From contig NC_080560.1 in the NCBI RefSeq assembly GCF_030253575.1, positions 42,981,001 to 43,045,000 on the forward strand: 64,000 bases of DNA, read 5' to 3'. This stretch comes from Rhododendron vialii (taxonomy: Eukaryota > Streptophyta > Magnoliopsida > Ericales > Ericaceae). A model generated the notes under the pieces. That model had not been told where the DNA came from. It saw only the letters and a list, made by a program, of their open reading frames with translations, and did no database searches. Shown here piece by piece: positions 10,891 to 21,883 of this stretch. The position numbers were made by a program, and so were the translations under genes. Numbering within the stretch: position 1 is the first letter of the stretch; every line of letters begins with the position of its first letter.

Positions 10891-11062
10891 ACAGAAATGC
10901 TATGGACAAAGAAAATTTATCCCGAAACTACCCCAAAAAGATCAACTAATAGTTGAGATTCACTTTGATGTGTGTGATACAATCATCAAAGTGATTCTCA
11001 ACCATTAATTGCTGTTTTTGGGGTACTTTCGGGATAAGTTTTCTTTGTACCTAGCATTCCCC
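10891..11062. mobile_element. MITE, 172-bp hairpin, 8-bp TSD TTAATTAA
   Basis: The arms AATGCTATGGACAAAGAAAA and the reverse complement of TTTTCTTTGTACCTAGCATT pair over about 75 bp. TTAATTAA stands on both sides (10883-10890 and 11063-11070). An 8-bp duplication suggests the hAT superfamily. It has no coding potential. Confidence 0.75.
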
Positions 11063-11404
11063 TTAATTAAAATGACACATGCCTCTTAAAGGCACCCTTT
11101 CACGAAAACATTAGAAGGGTCATACCTCTTGGAGGCACCCCCATGTTTCGCATCTTTTCCTAACAATCACATCCCTTCCTAATAAACACATCCCAAACTA
11201 ATGGGTGTTATATCCATTCATAAAAAGTCACACCTCATATGAAAAGGTATAGCAACTTTTCACAAAACAAACCTCTCTCAACACCTTTTCAAAAATAACC
11301 CAAACTAAAACCCATTATTTTGAAAATCTCTAACAAGAAATATGCCAATTCTGGCAGAGCTGAGACGATAAAGATGTAGGCCTTATATTTCTGCTTTGAG
11401 AAAG

Positions 11405-11665
11405 CTTTTATCCTGACTTCAAATACATATGATCGGCCGAATAACAGCCAAAGGAGGCTTATGAATGCCTCTAGACTTTCTACTAATCCTCTCTTGCCAA
11501 ACAAAATAAACTGCAGCAGCAAAGGCAACCCTCCTTAGAAGATTAGGCCATTAGGGAGTAGTCTTCTGAGGCCAAGGGGCAGGGGCCTTGGGAATGCAGC
11601 AGAGACCAGGAATGGCAGCCCACAGTTGACTAAAGAAGGGACAGTCAAAGAGAAGGGACACTCTT
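11405..11665 (-). pseudogene. LINE reverse-transcriptase tail, zf-RVT domain relic
   Basis: Read on the minus strand, it gives FDCPFFSQLWAAIPGLC, then after a stop RRVAFAAAVYFVWQERISRK. Plant L1-type LINE pol proteins end with a zinc-binding domain carrying the pattern hhFxCPFSxxLW and a later VYxIWxERN-like stretch. Two stops interrupt the frame. No poly-A tail or target duplication was identified. Confidence 0.6.
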
Positions 11666-11913
11666 ATTATCAGATGCAAATTTCAGCTGCCTCCCTTGTT
11701 CTTCAATCATCAGATGCAAATTTCGCTGGATCTCTAACTGCTCATCAGAGCACCGTCCACTGACAAATATAAAAATTCAGTATATGAATCCAAGATGCAT
11801 CTCTAATACTAGTAGTTGGTAAATTCTTTGCCAAAGCCATTTTCGATCTAACTTTGGATTTGCCATTGGACTTACTTGCCAATCTTTAGCCACAAAAGAC
11901 TCAAGGTTTGGCG

Positions 11914-12323
11914 TGTGGAAACTTTATATCCATCTCAAAATCAATTGACAATGAGTGGAGAGATTCCAGATGTTATTAAGTGATCACCCATTCCACTCTC
12001 AAGCAATGTGAGATTCATTTCCTTAACATCCCCCCTCACGTGCAGCCGCGTTTTGAGGTCTGTCACGTGTGGCCACTTTTTGGGTCCTATCATCGTGCAG
12101 CCTTTTCGCTGGTCTGTCATCGTGGGGTGTGGATTGTGAATTTTATAAAATGTGGGGTGGAACGGGCCCCGCTCTGATACCATGTGGAAACTTTATATCT
12201 ATCTCAAAACCAATTGGCAATGAGCCATCTCAAAACCAATTGGCAATGAGTGGAGAGGTCCCAGATGTTATTAAGTGATCCCCCATTCCACTCCCAAGCA
12301 ATGTGGGATTCATTTCCTTAACA
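11914..12323 (-). mobile_element. Complete TRIM retrotransposon, TSD TGGCG
   Basis: Terminal repeats at 11914-12028 (115 bp) and 12183-12323 (141 bp) match the TRIM at 6926. The right one contains an extra tandem copy of about 26 bp (CATCTCAAAACCAATTGGCA...). The primer site for initiator Met-tRNA lies at the inner edge of the right LTR (minus strand). TGGCG is repeated at 11909-11913 and 12324-12328, a clean 5-bp target duplication. Confidence 0.9.
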
Positions 12324-12412
12324 TGGCGAAGCCCGTTTTTCCCGCATACATACAACGGTTGTCATAATAAAGTTGTGACCTAACAGCTAAAATAGCACTT
12401 GTGCGAAAAAAA

Positions 12413-12740
12413 AAACCCATTAATGCCTCGTTCTCTCGAACTTAACTTAAATCTGAAAATTTTGTCCTTATTTGAATTTTTTTTTGTATTTATTAATTTT
12501 ACGCCAAACTTTTGTGGGTTATTAATTCGTCTCGACGAGAGGAATTGGAAAAGTAATTTGTTTTTTACTTTTACCCAAGTATTTTGAAAAATAACCACTT
12601 TTTAGCCAAAAAATCTCTCGTCGAGACGAATCAATATCTTACAAAAATTTAGCGCAAAACTAACAAATGCGAAAAAAATTCAAATAAATACAAAACTCCC
12701 AGATTTAAGTTAAGTTCAAGAGAGTAAATTAGCATTGCCA
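12413..12740. mobile_element. Fold-back element, arms about 155 bp
   Basis: GAACTTAACTTAAATCTG near 12438 and its inverse CAGATTTAAGTTAAGTTC near 12700 anchor two long arms. The arms meet around CGTCTCGACGAGAG (12529) and CTCTCGTCGAGACG (12614). The same family recurs at 33650-34215. The target duplication is not clear. Confidence 0.7.
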
Positions 12741-13161
12741 AATTAAGAAAAAATAGTGAAATTGCTTTTTTGATGACGAACAAATGACTTTTTGTTTTGA
12801 AAATTTGGTAAATATAGCTGGAGATGATCTTAAAAGAGGTCCATAATTAAAAAATGGCAGTGTCACTGTTCAATTTTTTAGAGGAGTCGAACCTAAAACT
12901 AAATTAACAATAATGGAATAGCCTCTAGATTATACTAATCAAGCTTGTGTGACTTAGGCGAGTCCAGCAACGCACCAACCCTTAGTTTCTTCCTCTTTTG
13001 CCGAGTCAAAATTAAGCTCTTCCAGAAGAAGGCAAAAAATAAACCCAAAAAATGTCTGTTTTGACTTATTTTTATCTTGTGTGAACTTTTTTTTTTAGTT
13101 TCTCGTCACAATTTTTTGTTTTTTGATTTCTCTTGTCAACACGAATTGGAAAATTAATAAA
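12741..13161. other. NLR 3' flank, AT-rich, no gene
   Basis: This would hold the 3' UTR or a 3' intron of the minus-strand NLR. A fragment related to the fold-back family (GTCAACACGAATTGGAAAATT) sits near 13130. Confidence 0.5.
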
Positions 13162-16065
13162 TTAGCCCGAAATTAACAAGAGTTCAAAAATAATAAAAAT
13201 AAGGTATTTTAAATAATTAAGACAATGATAAACAAAGATCACCTCGAAAAGAGGCTGAAGTCGTAATTTGATGGCATCGTTGTCCCACTCTAATGCGTCC
13301 CACCACTCCTGTCGGCCCTCGATTTCCTTCAAATCAGGAGAGCTATTAGTGTCGAGGGGGAGTTTTCTCAACTTCGGACAACCCTTTATCCCTACACCCA
13401 ACAATGATTGCCAATACATGGGAACACCTTTAAAAAAACTCACGAATTCCGGTAAGAAATGGAGCGACAAAACCCTCAATTTGGGTAGAGCCTCGTATTC
13501 AATCTTTTCATCATCTGGAGCCATCCCCTCGAGTCCCTGACAGTCCCAGACTTCCAAGTAATCCAAGTTAGATAGTTGTTGAACCATGAATCTACTTGAG
13601 AATACATGCTCAATTCGTGGACAATGATGAAGGCGCAGTGTTTTTAGATTGGTAAAGCTGTTTAGATTTGGCGGTGTTGGTGGCAGCAATTGTCCCTCCT
13701 CCGTCTCCAAACAAAGAACGGACTTCAAATTCCTCAGATCGATCAGAAATAATTTTTCTAAATTTGGAAAAGCACCGGTTTGAAGCCCATTTCTATCGGC
13801 GACGTTTTCAAGGGCGACGCATTCTTCAATACTGCAGTATCTTAACTCATAAGTGTTGTGCGTGCCCACTTCCGATAGAGAATTAATTTTGTCTTGACCC
13901 TTTAATAGAAAGTAATTCGAACGATTGAGTGCATCTTCTATGGCGGAGGGAAGGCCGCTGCCCATTTCTTCTCTTCCACTTGCTTGATAACTCAAACACC
14001 TTTTATACTCATCTATCGGCCCCTCCATTTCCGAAACTCGGCCAACAGCTAAACCAAAAACTGTCAATGTCCTCTGTTTCCATGGTCTGCTATGTTGCAG
14101 GAAGTATTGGAGATTATCTACTCTCTGGAAGTCAAACTCAAGGAAAGAAAGTGAACTCAAGTCACTTAGTTCTTTCGCAACAATATCCGTACTCTCATTA
14201 CTCAGCCCACCTGTAAGTTTAAATACTTCAATCTGAGAGAGTCTGCTTCTCATCCCAACAGGGAGAGCCTCCAAATTCTCGCAACCTAAAAGGACTAGTT
14301 CTCGCAGATTGTCCAATTTCAAGATGGAAGTTGGCAAAGATTTGATCCCGGTGCGTGACAGATCCAAAACTCGGAGGTTAGGCATGTTGTCAAAGAATGT
14401 TTCTGGAATTACCTCTAAATTCATATTTCCTTGAAGTAACAGTGTCAAGAGCTCGGGACAGTCTGGCGATTCTGGCAAATTGCGCAAGTCATGATCCATA
14501 AACGATATTCTTGTTGCCTTTTTCCATTCCACCTCCTCTGGCATCTTCTCTGAAGAAATTCCAGCTCTCACCAGATGTGTGGATTCTTCACCACCTTCTG
14601 GGGAAGTCATTGCCAACACCAAGTCTCGAACAACATCGTGCATTTTCACATGGTAATTATCATAAAGTCCATCACATTTTTCCAACAACGAAACGTCTAT
14701 AAGAGCTTGTAATATTGCTTCTCCCTTATCATGTGCCTCTTCCAAAGTAAGCTTTCTAGAAAGAATACCCTCTGCTTTCCAATATCCTATCAATTCTGGT
14801 TTATGAATGTTCGAGTCTTCGGGATACAATCCACAGAACAAAAGACATTTCTTTTTTTCAGTGGTTTTTAAATGGTTATAGCTAACCTTTAGTACCTTAA
14901 ACACCTTCTCATTCAAGTCTTCAATGAAAGATGTAGCAGGTGACCTCAATTCCCGTAAGAAATTCTTCCAAACGTTCACATTTGCCTCCTTCCGTAATGC
15001 ACCACTTATGACCTTTAGGGCAAGGGGCAAGCCATCACACTCTTTGACAATGCTTTCAGCGAGCTCTTTGATGGCAAGAAGCCTGACAACATCTCCCACA
15101 TTTGTGAAAAACATCTCCAAAGCTTCCTCTTCTGACAAAACCTTCACCTTGATCTCAGTGGATGTTTCCATCTTCCGACAAACTTCCAAATTCCTGGTTG
15201 TTAAAACCAATTTGCAACCATTATCCTTATTGGGATTTGGAAGCCCTACAACAGCTAAATCCACCATCTCCCAAACATCATCTAAAAGTAACAAGTACTT
15301 CTTGCAGTCAAGTTCGTGAAACAATCGACTTGCTACTGTTTCATCAGACTCACCCCCATCTAATTTTATTTTTAAACGCCGTACCACTTCTTTTTGTACC
15401 ATTCTAATGCTTGGAGATTTTGAGACGGTCACCCATATCACGTGATCAAACATTTCTATAATTTCTGGCGTGTTATTCAAGAGTTGCAAAACAGTTGTCT
15501 TCCCCACACCGCCCATTCCCCAAATACCAATCTTTGGAGTGCTCTCATCTCGAATTTTATCCAGTACCATGCCCAGTGTATTATATGCAGACGTTGACAA
15601 TGTTGAATCGGGGCCTGGCTTCTTCTCAACTATAGCTGGTGGTGAATCAACAAGAAATCCTCTTTCGAACTTGGACTTTTCTAGGAGCACGTCAATGTCA
15701 TCGATCATATTTGCCACTCGCTTACCAAGCTCTATACGAGCAAATATGTCAGGACATAATCCCCCAACACATTTCTTCTCAACATCGAACTCCTGCTTTA
15801 TTGTCTCAATCTTGTTTTCCATCTCCACCACCTCTGCTCTCCAAGCATCACATTCTTCTGTTGGAGTTTTCTGCATATTCATTCTGTTGATTTCGACAAC
15901 AATATCATTTCTTTTGATCCCTAACTCTATTGCTTTCTTACAAAGCGCTTGCCAATTCTTTGACAATTTTCTGGCATAATTGATTCGGCTAGCAATATGA
16001 GCCCATAAGCACTTCCCAATCTTGCAAACTGGTTGGGTGCAAGCTGTAGCAACTGCCAAATGCAA
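13162..16065 (-). CDS. CC-NBS-LRR disease-resistance protein (NLR), RPS2/RPS5-like clade
   Basis: A 967-codon open frame for an intracellular immune receptor that binds ATP/ADP and signals pathogen effectors. Domains in order: N-terminal coiled-coil (about 1-160); NB-ARC with P-loop GMGGVGKTT (about 184), kinase-2 KKYLLLLDDVWE, RNBS-B KLVLTTR, GLPL motif CDGLPLALK, RNBS-D CLLFCGLYPED and MHD as VKMHDVV; then LRRs such as LRVLDLSRTGIKSLP. All core motifs are present. The 5' end is unresolved: codon 16065-16063 is TTG, no in-frame ATG lies between it and an upstream stop at 16110-16108, and a CAG acceptor-like site sits at TTTGGCAG just inside. A short 5' exon may supply the start. At the 3' end, CTTTTCGAG/GTGATC may be a splice donor that removes the hydrophobic last 30 or so codons. 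Confidence 0.9.
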   Translation of the reverse strand: MHLAVATACTQPVCKIGKCLWAHIASRINYARKLSKNWQALCKKAIELGIKRNDIVVEINRMNMQKTPTEECDAWRAEVVEMENKIETIKQEFDVEKKCVGGLCPDIFARIELGKRVANMIDDIDVLLEKSKFERGFLVDSPPAIVEKKPGPDSTLSTSAYNTLGMVLDKIRDESTPKIGIWGMGGVGKTTVLQLLNNTPEIIEMFDHVIWVTVSKSPSIRMVQKEVVRRLKIKLDGGESDETVASRLFHELDCKKYLLLLDDVWEMVDLAVVGLPNPNKDNGCKLVLTTRNLEVCRKMETSTEIKVKVLSEEEALEMFFTNVGDVVRLLAIKELAESIVKECDGLPLALKVISGALRKEANVNVWKNFLRELRSPATSFIEDLNEKVFKVLKVSYNHLKTTEKKKCLLFCGLYPEDSNIHKPELIGYWKAEGILSRKLTLEEAHDKGEAILQALIDVSLLEKCDGLYDNYHVKMHDVVRDLVLAMTSPEGGEESTHLVRAGISSEKMPEEVEWKKATRISFMDHDLRNLPESPDCPELLTLLLQGNMNLEVIPETFFDNMPNLRVLDLSRTGIKSLPTSILKLDNLRELVLLGCENLEALPVGMRSRLSQIEVFKLTGGLSNESTDIVAKELSDLSSLSFLEFDFQRVDNLQYFLQHSRPWKQRTLTVFGLAVGRVSEMEGPIDEYKRCLSYQASGREEMGSGLPSAIEDALNRSNYFLLKGQDKINSLSEVGTHNTYELRYCSIEECVALENVADRNGLQTGAFPNLEKLFLIDLRNLKSVLCLETEEGQLLPPTPPNLNSFTNLKTLRLHHCPRIEHVFSSRFMVQQLSNLDYLEVWDCQGLEGMAPDDEKIEYEALPKLRVLSLHFLPEFVSFFKGVPMYWQSLLGVGIKGCPKLRKLPLDTNSSPDLKEIEGRQEWWDALEWDNDAIKLRLQPLFEVIFVYHCLNYLKYLIFIIFELLLISG

Positions 16066-16487
16066 GCAAACTGATGAGTTTAAAAAAACAAAGTTCGATT
16101 GAGGTTTTTATGTTTTTAAGGACAAGCAATGTAGTGTAAGTGTGCAGTTTGAGCTTGTTTTGTAAGTGTACAAAACAAGCATCTAAAATTGAGTTAGAAG
16201 GCCAACCAAAGTGGCTTGAGAAATTGCAAAACTTTTATGATAGAATCATCTTGCCAATTTGGGTTGCCGGTGACCAGAATTGATTGTTATTTCTTTTTTC
16301 ACCTGAAGCCAGCTTTTCTTTGATTTCTTATTACTTCCCTATTATGACGTGGCTATTCAATTCAGCTTATCTATGATGCAAGATAATGAGCGCGTGGATC
16401 TGTTTGGAACAATCATTTCTCTTTAAGGTGAACAACTTGCTAATTTTTTTAAGCTGAAAATATGCTTGGTAAAAAATCAGAGTGGTG
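16066..16487. other. NLR 5' flank (minus-strand promoter side)
   Basis: AT-rich sequence with no in-frame start codon for the NLR. No clear promoter element was identified. Confidence 0.4.
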
Positions 16488-16711
16488 CTATTTGCACCGA
16501 TCAAAATGTAGGGAAACGGTACCGACCACCGCGCGCGGCCGTCTCCGGCCACCGGACGGCCGATCCGAGCCGTCCAAAAATTTAAAAAAAAAAAACCGAG
16601 GGGCCATGCGCGGGAATCAACGGCATCCGATGTGTGTAGGGTGCTTGATCTAAACACCCTATTTTTCGTGTATATATGACCGTTTCCCTACATTTTGATC
16701 GGTGCAAATAG
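16488..16711. mobile_element. MITE with about 33-bp terminal inverted repeats
   Basis: CTATTTGCACCGATCAAAAT then GTAGGGAAACGGT at the left is matched inversely at the right end (16681-16711). The interior is GC-rich (GCGCGCGGCCGTCTCCGGCC), unlike its AT-rich surroundings. Confidence 0.8.
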
Positions 16712-17182
16712 GATTTTCCTTATGGAATCGTGTTTTAATCAACTTCTTCAATTAAAAATATATTTTTGGGGTTACCCAAGCTTTAAGAAGGTTTTAAGTT
16801 GCAAAACTTATTTGGTTTCTTTTTTTTTTTGTTTTGTTTTGGTGGGCTATATTATTGTTACTCACAAATTTAAGTGAACTTTCATATAGTTTATTAAACT
16901 AAGTTTAATTTCATACGATTGGTCTTTTGCCAACAATACTAAAGAAAAATTAAATTACATGTAAAAAAAATGAAGTTTTTTATTTAACTCAGGCTTGAAC
17001 CCCTAAAATACTAGTGGAGCTGCCCCTAACCACCACCACTCACACCACCAAGAAAAACAACAACTACAACCACACGTCATTGCTGTAATTTGAAATTGAA
17101 AGAAAAAAATTTACAAATAAAAAAATTTAGCTTTAACTTTTTTGTATCCAACGATTTGTTTGAATTCAACACTTGATTTTTT

Positions 17183-17223
17183 GGAAAATTCTATTTGCAC
17201 CGATCAAAATGTAGGGAAACGGT
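17183..17223. repeat. Isolated terminus of the 16488 MITE family
   Basis: TTTGGAAAATT then CTATTTGCACCGATCAAAAT and GTAGGGAAACGGT match the terminus of the MITE at 16488. No partner end is present, so this is a truncated copy. Confidence 0.7.
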
Positions 17224-17644
17224 ATGAAAGATTGTTTCGTTATTTTTTAAAGCAAATAAGCACTTATTTTTAAAGAACCTTTAGAGGAATAGGGCCTGAA
17301 TGAGATTGGTTTTAATTCTTTCTATTGCGTTGTATTTGTAATTGCAACATCGAATATATACAAGTTATACAACGGTTTTCTTCGTTACGACCGCGGGTAA
17401 CTGAGATAGGTTATGCTTAGGAGACGAATCATGCTGTTGGACAGACGTACTTTGAGATGGGTCGTGCCGTGAGATATATCCTATGCCAATTGACAGGTTG
17501 CTAATATGTTCTTGACGAATATATATCTTCGGATTTGCAGGCCCTAGCAATATTCCTTACCAATACCAATTCGAATGATATACCGGGTTTATGCGATTCT
17601 CCGTATGTGGTTATGCGATAAAGGGCTTGTTACCAATTTGGATG

Positions 17645-18356
17645 TAGGGCTGCTAAACTAACCAAACAGCTCGAGCTTGGCTCGAATTTTGGCTTAGTCA
17701 AACTCGTTTGAAAAAATATAAGCCATGCTCAATCAAATTTTTTTGTTTGTTTATGAATTTAAGCCAAGCTTGAGCATATGAGTGTTTGGCTCGATAGGCT
17801 CGTGAACAAAGAGGTCATTCCATAAATTGTATTACAAATATAGGGGTAGATTTAATAAATGTTCCAAAATCTGAGACCTACGTCGGCCTTTTATATAGAT
17901 ATTTTCACCAATTTTAAAGTACCATTGTATCCAAATAGGAAATATCCTATGTGAGATATGAAAATTTAAGGATTTGAGGGTTTTTTATTTAATGAATGTT
18001 GCCCGTAACTGAATTTTATGTTTATGAGCTTTTCTGGCCTAGATTAATTATGGTAGTTCTTCTTTATGGCTTTAAATTAGCTCCTTTTATTTTGGACCTT
18101 AACGAGTCTAGCTTGAAAAGGTCAAAATTTACGAGTTTAAGCTCATGCTTGAAAGCTCGAGATTGGCTTTCATATTCTACAAGCCAAGCCAAATTTATCA
18201 CGAACACAAAATCTCAAGCTCGAGCCAAACTTGAACAATTAATCTTAAAAAATTTCAAGCTCAAGCCAAGTTTGAACACATATAATAATGAGTTAATTAA
18301 GTCAAACTTGAGCAATACTGTGCTTGGCTTGTTTGGCTAGCTCGATGAGCACCCTA
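17645..18356. mobile_element. Non-autonomous hAT-type element, 712 bp
   Basis: It begins TAGGGCTGCTAA and ends GATGAGCACCCTA, partial inverted termini. Its subterminal DNA is full of degenerate AGCTCGAGC / GGCTTG motifs in both orientations. Flanks TTTGGATG and TTTGAACG agree at 6 of 8 positions, compatible with an old 8-bp duplication. Confidence 0.6.
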
Positions 18357-19743
18357 TTTGAACGTAAATGTTCTTTTCTTACCTTTTCCAAATCAATCAT
18401 ATTCTAGCTTGTTAGTTAGGATTTATTTTAAACCAACTCGACTTAATCTTTTCTGCCCTAATTCCCTAAGTGCAAAAATATATAGTATAGTAAATAAAAA
18501 AGATAGACAGAGAATACATGAACTAGATATACAAATTACCTTCAGCCATGAAGAGATAATTGGAAAACTATCGGAAAGAATAAGATGAACCTTCAACTAT
18601 TTCCTCCCAACAATTGAGATCGAGAACCTTGACCTGCATATATATTCAGATTAGTTCATTTGGAAATCAGAATATATAATCATAAAATAATCATGATTGT
18701 TGTATGATATATATAGTACAATATATGAAAACTTGCCAACGAGCTAGTGCAATTAATGGTGAGTTACGTTTGGGGTTACAGGTATGGTGCTAGAGGGCGG
18801 GAGAGGGTTAATTAATGGAGAGCTTTTCTGATGCTGATGGTCGACGACTGCGCGCGTGTGATAAAAATCAATTACGTTTTAAGGTTTATTGAAGATGGGG
18901 CATTTAATTTTGTCCTAAATTAAACATTTTTTAGAGGGTATTGTGAGAAAACAACGATTAATATATGTATTTTAGTTCCAAATTAATATAATCTCCCTTT
19001 AAATCATTGCATTATGTTTGTGACGTTTGTCTTACATGTGCAACCTTTAAAATTGTCATTTGCAAGTCAAAAAATTACTACTACAAACCAAGGAAAATTT
19101 TGAATTTCAAATAGCAAAAGTGAAAAGCAAAATTTTCGTACAATGGGATTGATTTCACAAATAAAGTCAGCCATTTTACAAAAACTGTCCATGGAATTGT
19201 AGCGCAAATTTATGGCAAGGAATTCGAACTAATATTCCAATAGGTCTTCTATATTGACAATCAATGGTCCAAATCATTTTAAAACTCTTTCCGGCCGGTA
19301 AGTGAACTTTTCTGACCGGAAAGAGTATTTTAGCAAATTTGAACCATTAAAAATGGACGTTATGTGAAGACTGGTAATGGAGTCTAGGATTTGTAGATCT
19401 AGTTATATATTGTTCTAGTTAATTGGTTCGTGCATGTTCTTGTTATTGAGTGTTGGGCTGCTGAAAAAGTGAAGAAATTAGACTCGACATCAGCTAGATC
19501 TGGATTGCAGATAGCTGTTGTTTGAAACGAACACTGCACCGAAACCGCCGTAACAGTGATCGGCGCCGGCGGAGACACCGTCATTACCAATCAGCGACCA
19601 AAAACTAGCCGTTGTAGATTTTTGTATAGAAATTAGGTCTCCTTCATTTGGGTAAGAAAAAAAATGCTTTTAAGATGATACTGAAAAGAGAGAAACTTAT
19701 TCACGGAAGAAACAAGTTTTTTACAGCAGCAACTAATTGCACA
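18357..19743. other. Intergenic DNA, no gene recognised
   Basis: AT-rich. A small inverted motif TTTCCGGCCGGTAAGTG / TTTTCTGACCGGAAAG lies near 19289-19325. Nothing coding was seen. Confidence 0.5.
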
Positions 19744-19886
19744 CGACCGTCCAAAAGTGTTCTGAACGATCCGAATTTTAATAAAACTTTTGCTAGAATT
19801 AAAAAGTTTAACTCTTCGTCGGATAAACTCTTCCTCCGAAAAGTTTTATTACCGTTCAGATCGTCCAAAACACTTTTGGACGGTCG
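19744..19886. mobile_element. Hairpin (MITE-like), 143 bp
   Basis: CGACCGTCCAAAAGTGTT with GAACGATC pairs with GATCGTCC then AACACTTTTGGACGGTCG. Related unpaired sequences with TCCAAAAGTGTTTTGGG recur near 20536 and 22730. Confidence 0.65.
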
Positions 19887-20372
19887 CGATTGGTCCCAAA
19901 AACAACTATTCACGGCTGGGCTGTTAAAATTAAAGATTTTCTCTACTGAAAAACTGGAATACTAATCATTAATCATACTGACCTTGTTTGCGATCGGAAG
20001 CCTCTAGAAATCCAGTTTCTACGTGGACTAGTTTTGAGTACTGCTCTTTCAAAAGACACCTGATGCAACAAAAGTGGATTAATCCTTAAGAGGAAGTGTA
20101 ATAATCAACTGTTTGACTTGTTGGTTTTACTGAAGAGAAAAAACTACAAAATTCCACATCTAGAGAAACTCATATACTATAGTAAAACTTTGGAAACAAA
20201 TTAAGAAGAAAGAGAGAAATTAGGAGCATGTATTTGCAATCTCTCACCAGAATTCATGGTATTTTTCACCCAAATTCGAGTGTCACTACCGCTGCAGAGA
20301 TAAGAGCATGATTTTGCAATCTCTCCCCAGAATCCGGAGTACTTTTCACCGAAATTCGGTCTCACTACTACT

Positions 20373-20376
<4 letters not shown>

Positions 20377-20414
<38 letters not shown>
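20377..20414. repeat. (AG)n microsatellite, 19 units
   Basis: An uninterrupted AG run. An approximately 70-bp similar stretch (CAATCTCTC.CCAGAAT...CACTAC.GCTGCA) occurs twice just upstream (20236 and 20316), a small duplication. Confidence 0.95.
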
Positions 20415-20418
<4 letters not shown>

Positions 20419-20837
20419 TTTAGTTCTTATTTCTCATCATGGGAAAAAGATGGTCAGCCATTTGATTTAAGGGAAAAACTCCTTTACGAAGGCTCCATAA
20501 AGAAGTTTTCACTGAGGCAAACAATTTCACTTGTTCAAAAGTATTTTGGGCGGTTCAAAGTTTAAATAAATTATTTGCGCGAATTGTTTAAATAGTTAAA
20601 CTATTCACACAAATAGTTTATTTAAAATTCGGATCGTCGATTACCAAGACGAACGGCGAGATGAGACGACGCGAAAACTTCTTTTACAGACCCTCCGTGA
20701 ATAACTTGATTTAAATGCCACCCAACCACTAAAAGCATATTCCAGTGTAGTGGCCCACTTTTTATACCAACCCTGCTATACACAGATTTCTGCACACAAA
20801 TTGTGCACAGATCACAGCTCACATAAATGATCCAAGT

Positions 20838-21040
20838 CATTCATTAAATGTAAAATATTTTTTCAAGGGCTCTAGCAAAAGTCAGCTCAATCCGATACCT
20901 ATAGGTGCTCGATGCAATCATCTAACTTTTCATTAAGATTTTCGGATAATGAAATGTTAGATGATTGGATCGAGCACATATAGGTATCGGACTAAGCTGA
21001 TTTTATGCAAAACCAAAAAATATTTTACATTTAATGAATG
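20838..21040. mobile_element. MITE hairpin, 203 bp
   Basis: CATTCATTAAATGTAAAATA at the left is mirrored by TATTTTACATTTAATGAATG at the right. Inner pairing continues through CCGATACCTATAGGTGCTCG and CGAGCACATATAGGTATCGG. No unambiguous target duplication was seen. Confidence 0.75.
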
Positions 21041-21520
21041 GTTAGGATCGTTTGTGTGGGATCCGTAGTAGGTCTCACACTGTGTGTAGACTTACTGATC
21101 TGTTGTTTGACCTCCTTTGGGTGTCTCATCATAATTTAGTGTTTTATTTATCACTTCCACAATTGAAACATTTTGCCAGATGTTTGGATCTTTTTTGAGA
21201 TTGTTTGATTCATGTGATGTTTGTGCCCCATGTTTATGATTGGGATTTATTTAATAACAAAAAAATATTTATTGTTCGACGACTTATTTTATTTTAGGCT
21301 GCGTGTTCCATGAGTTGGCCTTGTAGTTCACGGCCGGTCACTTCTCATTTTGGGATGTGACACTACACGTACCAACCAAAGCCATACCGATGGGATACCA
21401 ACGGGCTTGAAGGGCCACTCAGGGTCCCGTACGGATGATCTGATCTGTTTAATAATTTTTAAAATAAAAAAGAGTGCGCTTACGAAAAATCAGCTCAATC
21501 CAATATGTGTAAGTGTTCGA

Positions 21521-21883
21521 TCCAATCTTTTAATTTTTTTATTCAGCTTTCAGTATCTTGTTATCACAAAATTTTACGTAAAAACACGCTTAGACAAAAG
21601 CATTTGAAAACTTGAAACTTTGTGACGTGGATCCCATATTTTAAGATGTCTTTACACTCTGGCTCGTTTCGCTAAGGTAAATAAGTACTATGTGCTTTTC
21701 CATTTTAATCTTTCAATTTTTTTATTCAGCTTTCAGTATCTTATCACAAATCTTTACGTAAAAACACGCTTAGACAAAAGCATTTGAAAACTTGAAACTT
21801 TGTGACGTGGATCCCATATTTTAAGATGTCTTTACACTCTGGCTCGTTTCGCTAAGGTAAATAAGTGCTATGTGCTTTTCCAT
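21521..21883. repeat. Tandem duplication, unit about 183 bp, two copies
   Basis: AATTTTTTTATTCAGCTTTC through GTAAATAAGT.CTATGTGCTT occurs twice head to tail with only a few differences, so the duplication is recent. Shorter repeats of CTTTTCCATTTGG and TTCATCATTTTCCA follow to about 22080. Confidence 0.9.

Noticed and set aside
13268..15979. Plus-strand frames of 60-169 codons across the NLR
   Set aside because: They are shadows of the minus-strand NLR frame, whose motifs are unambiguous.
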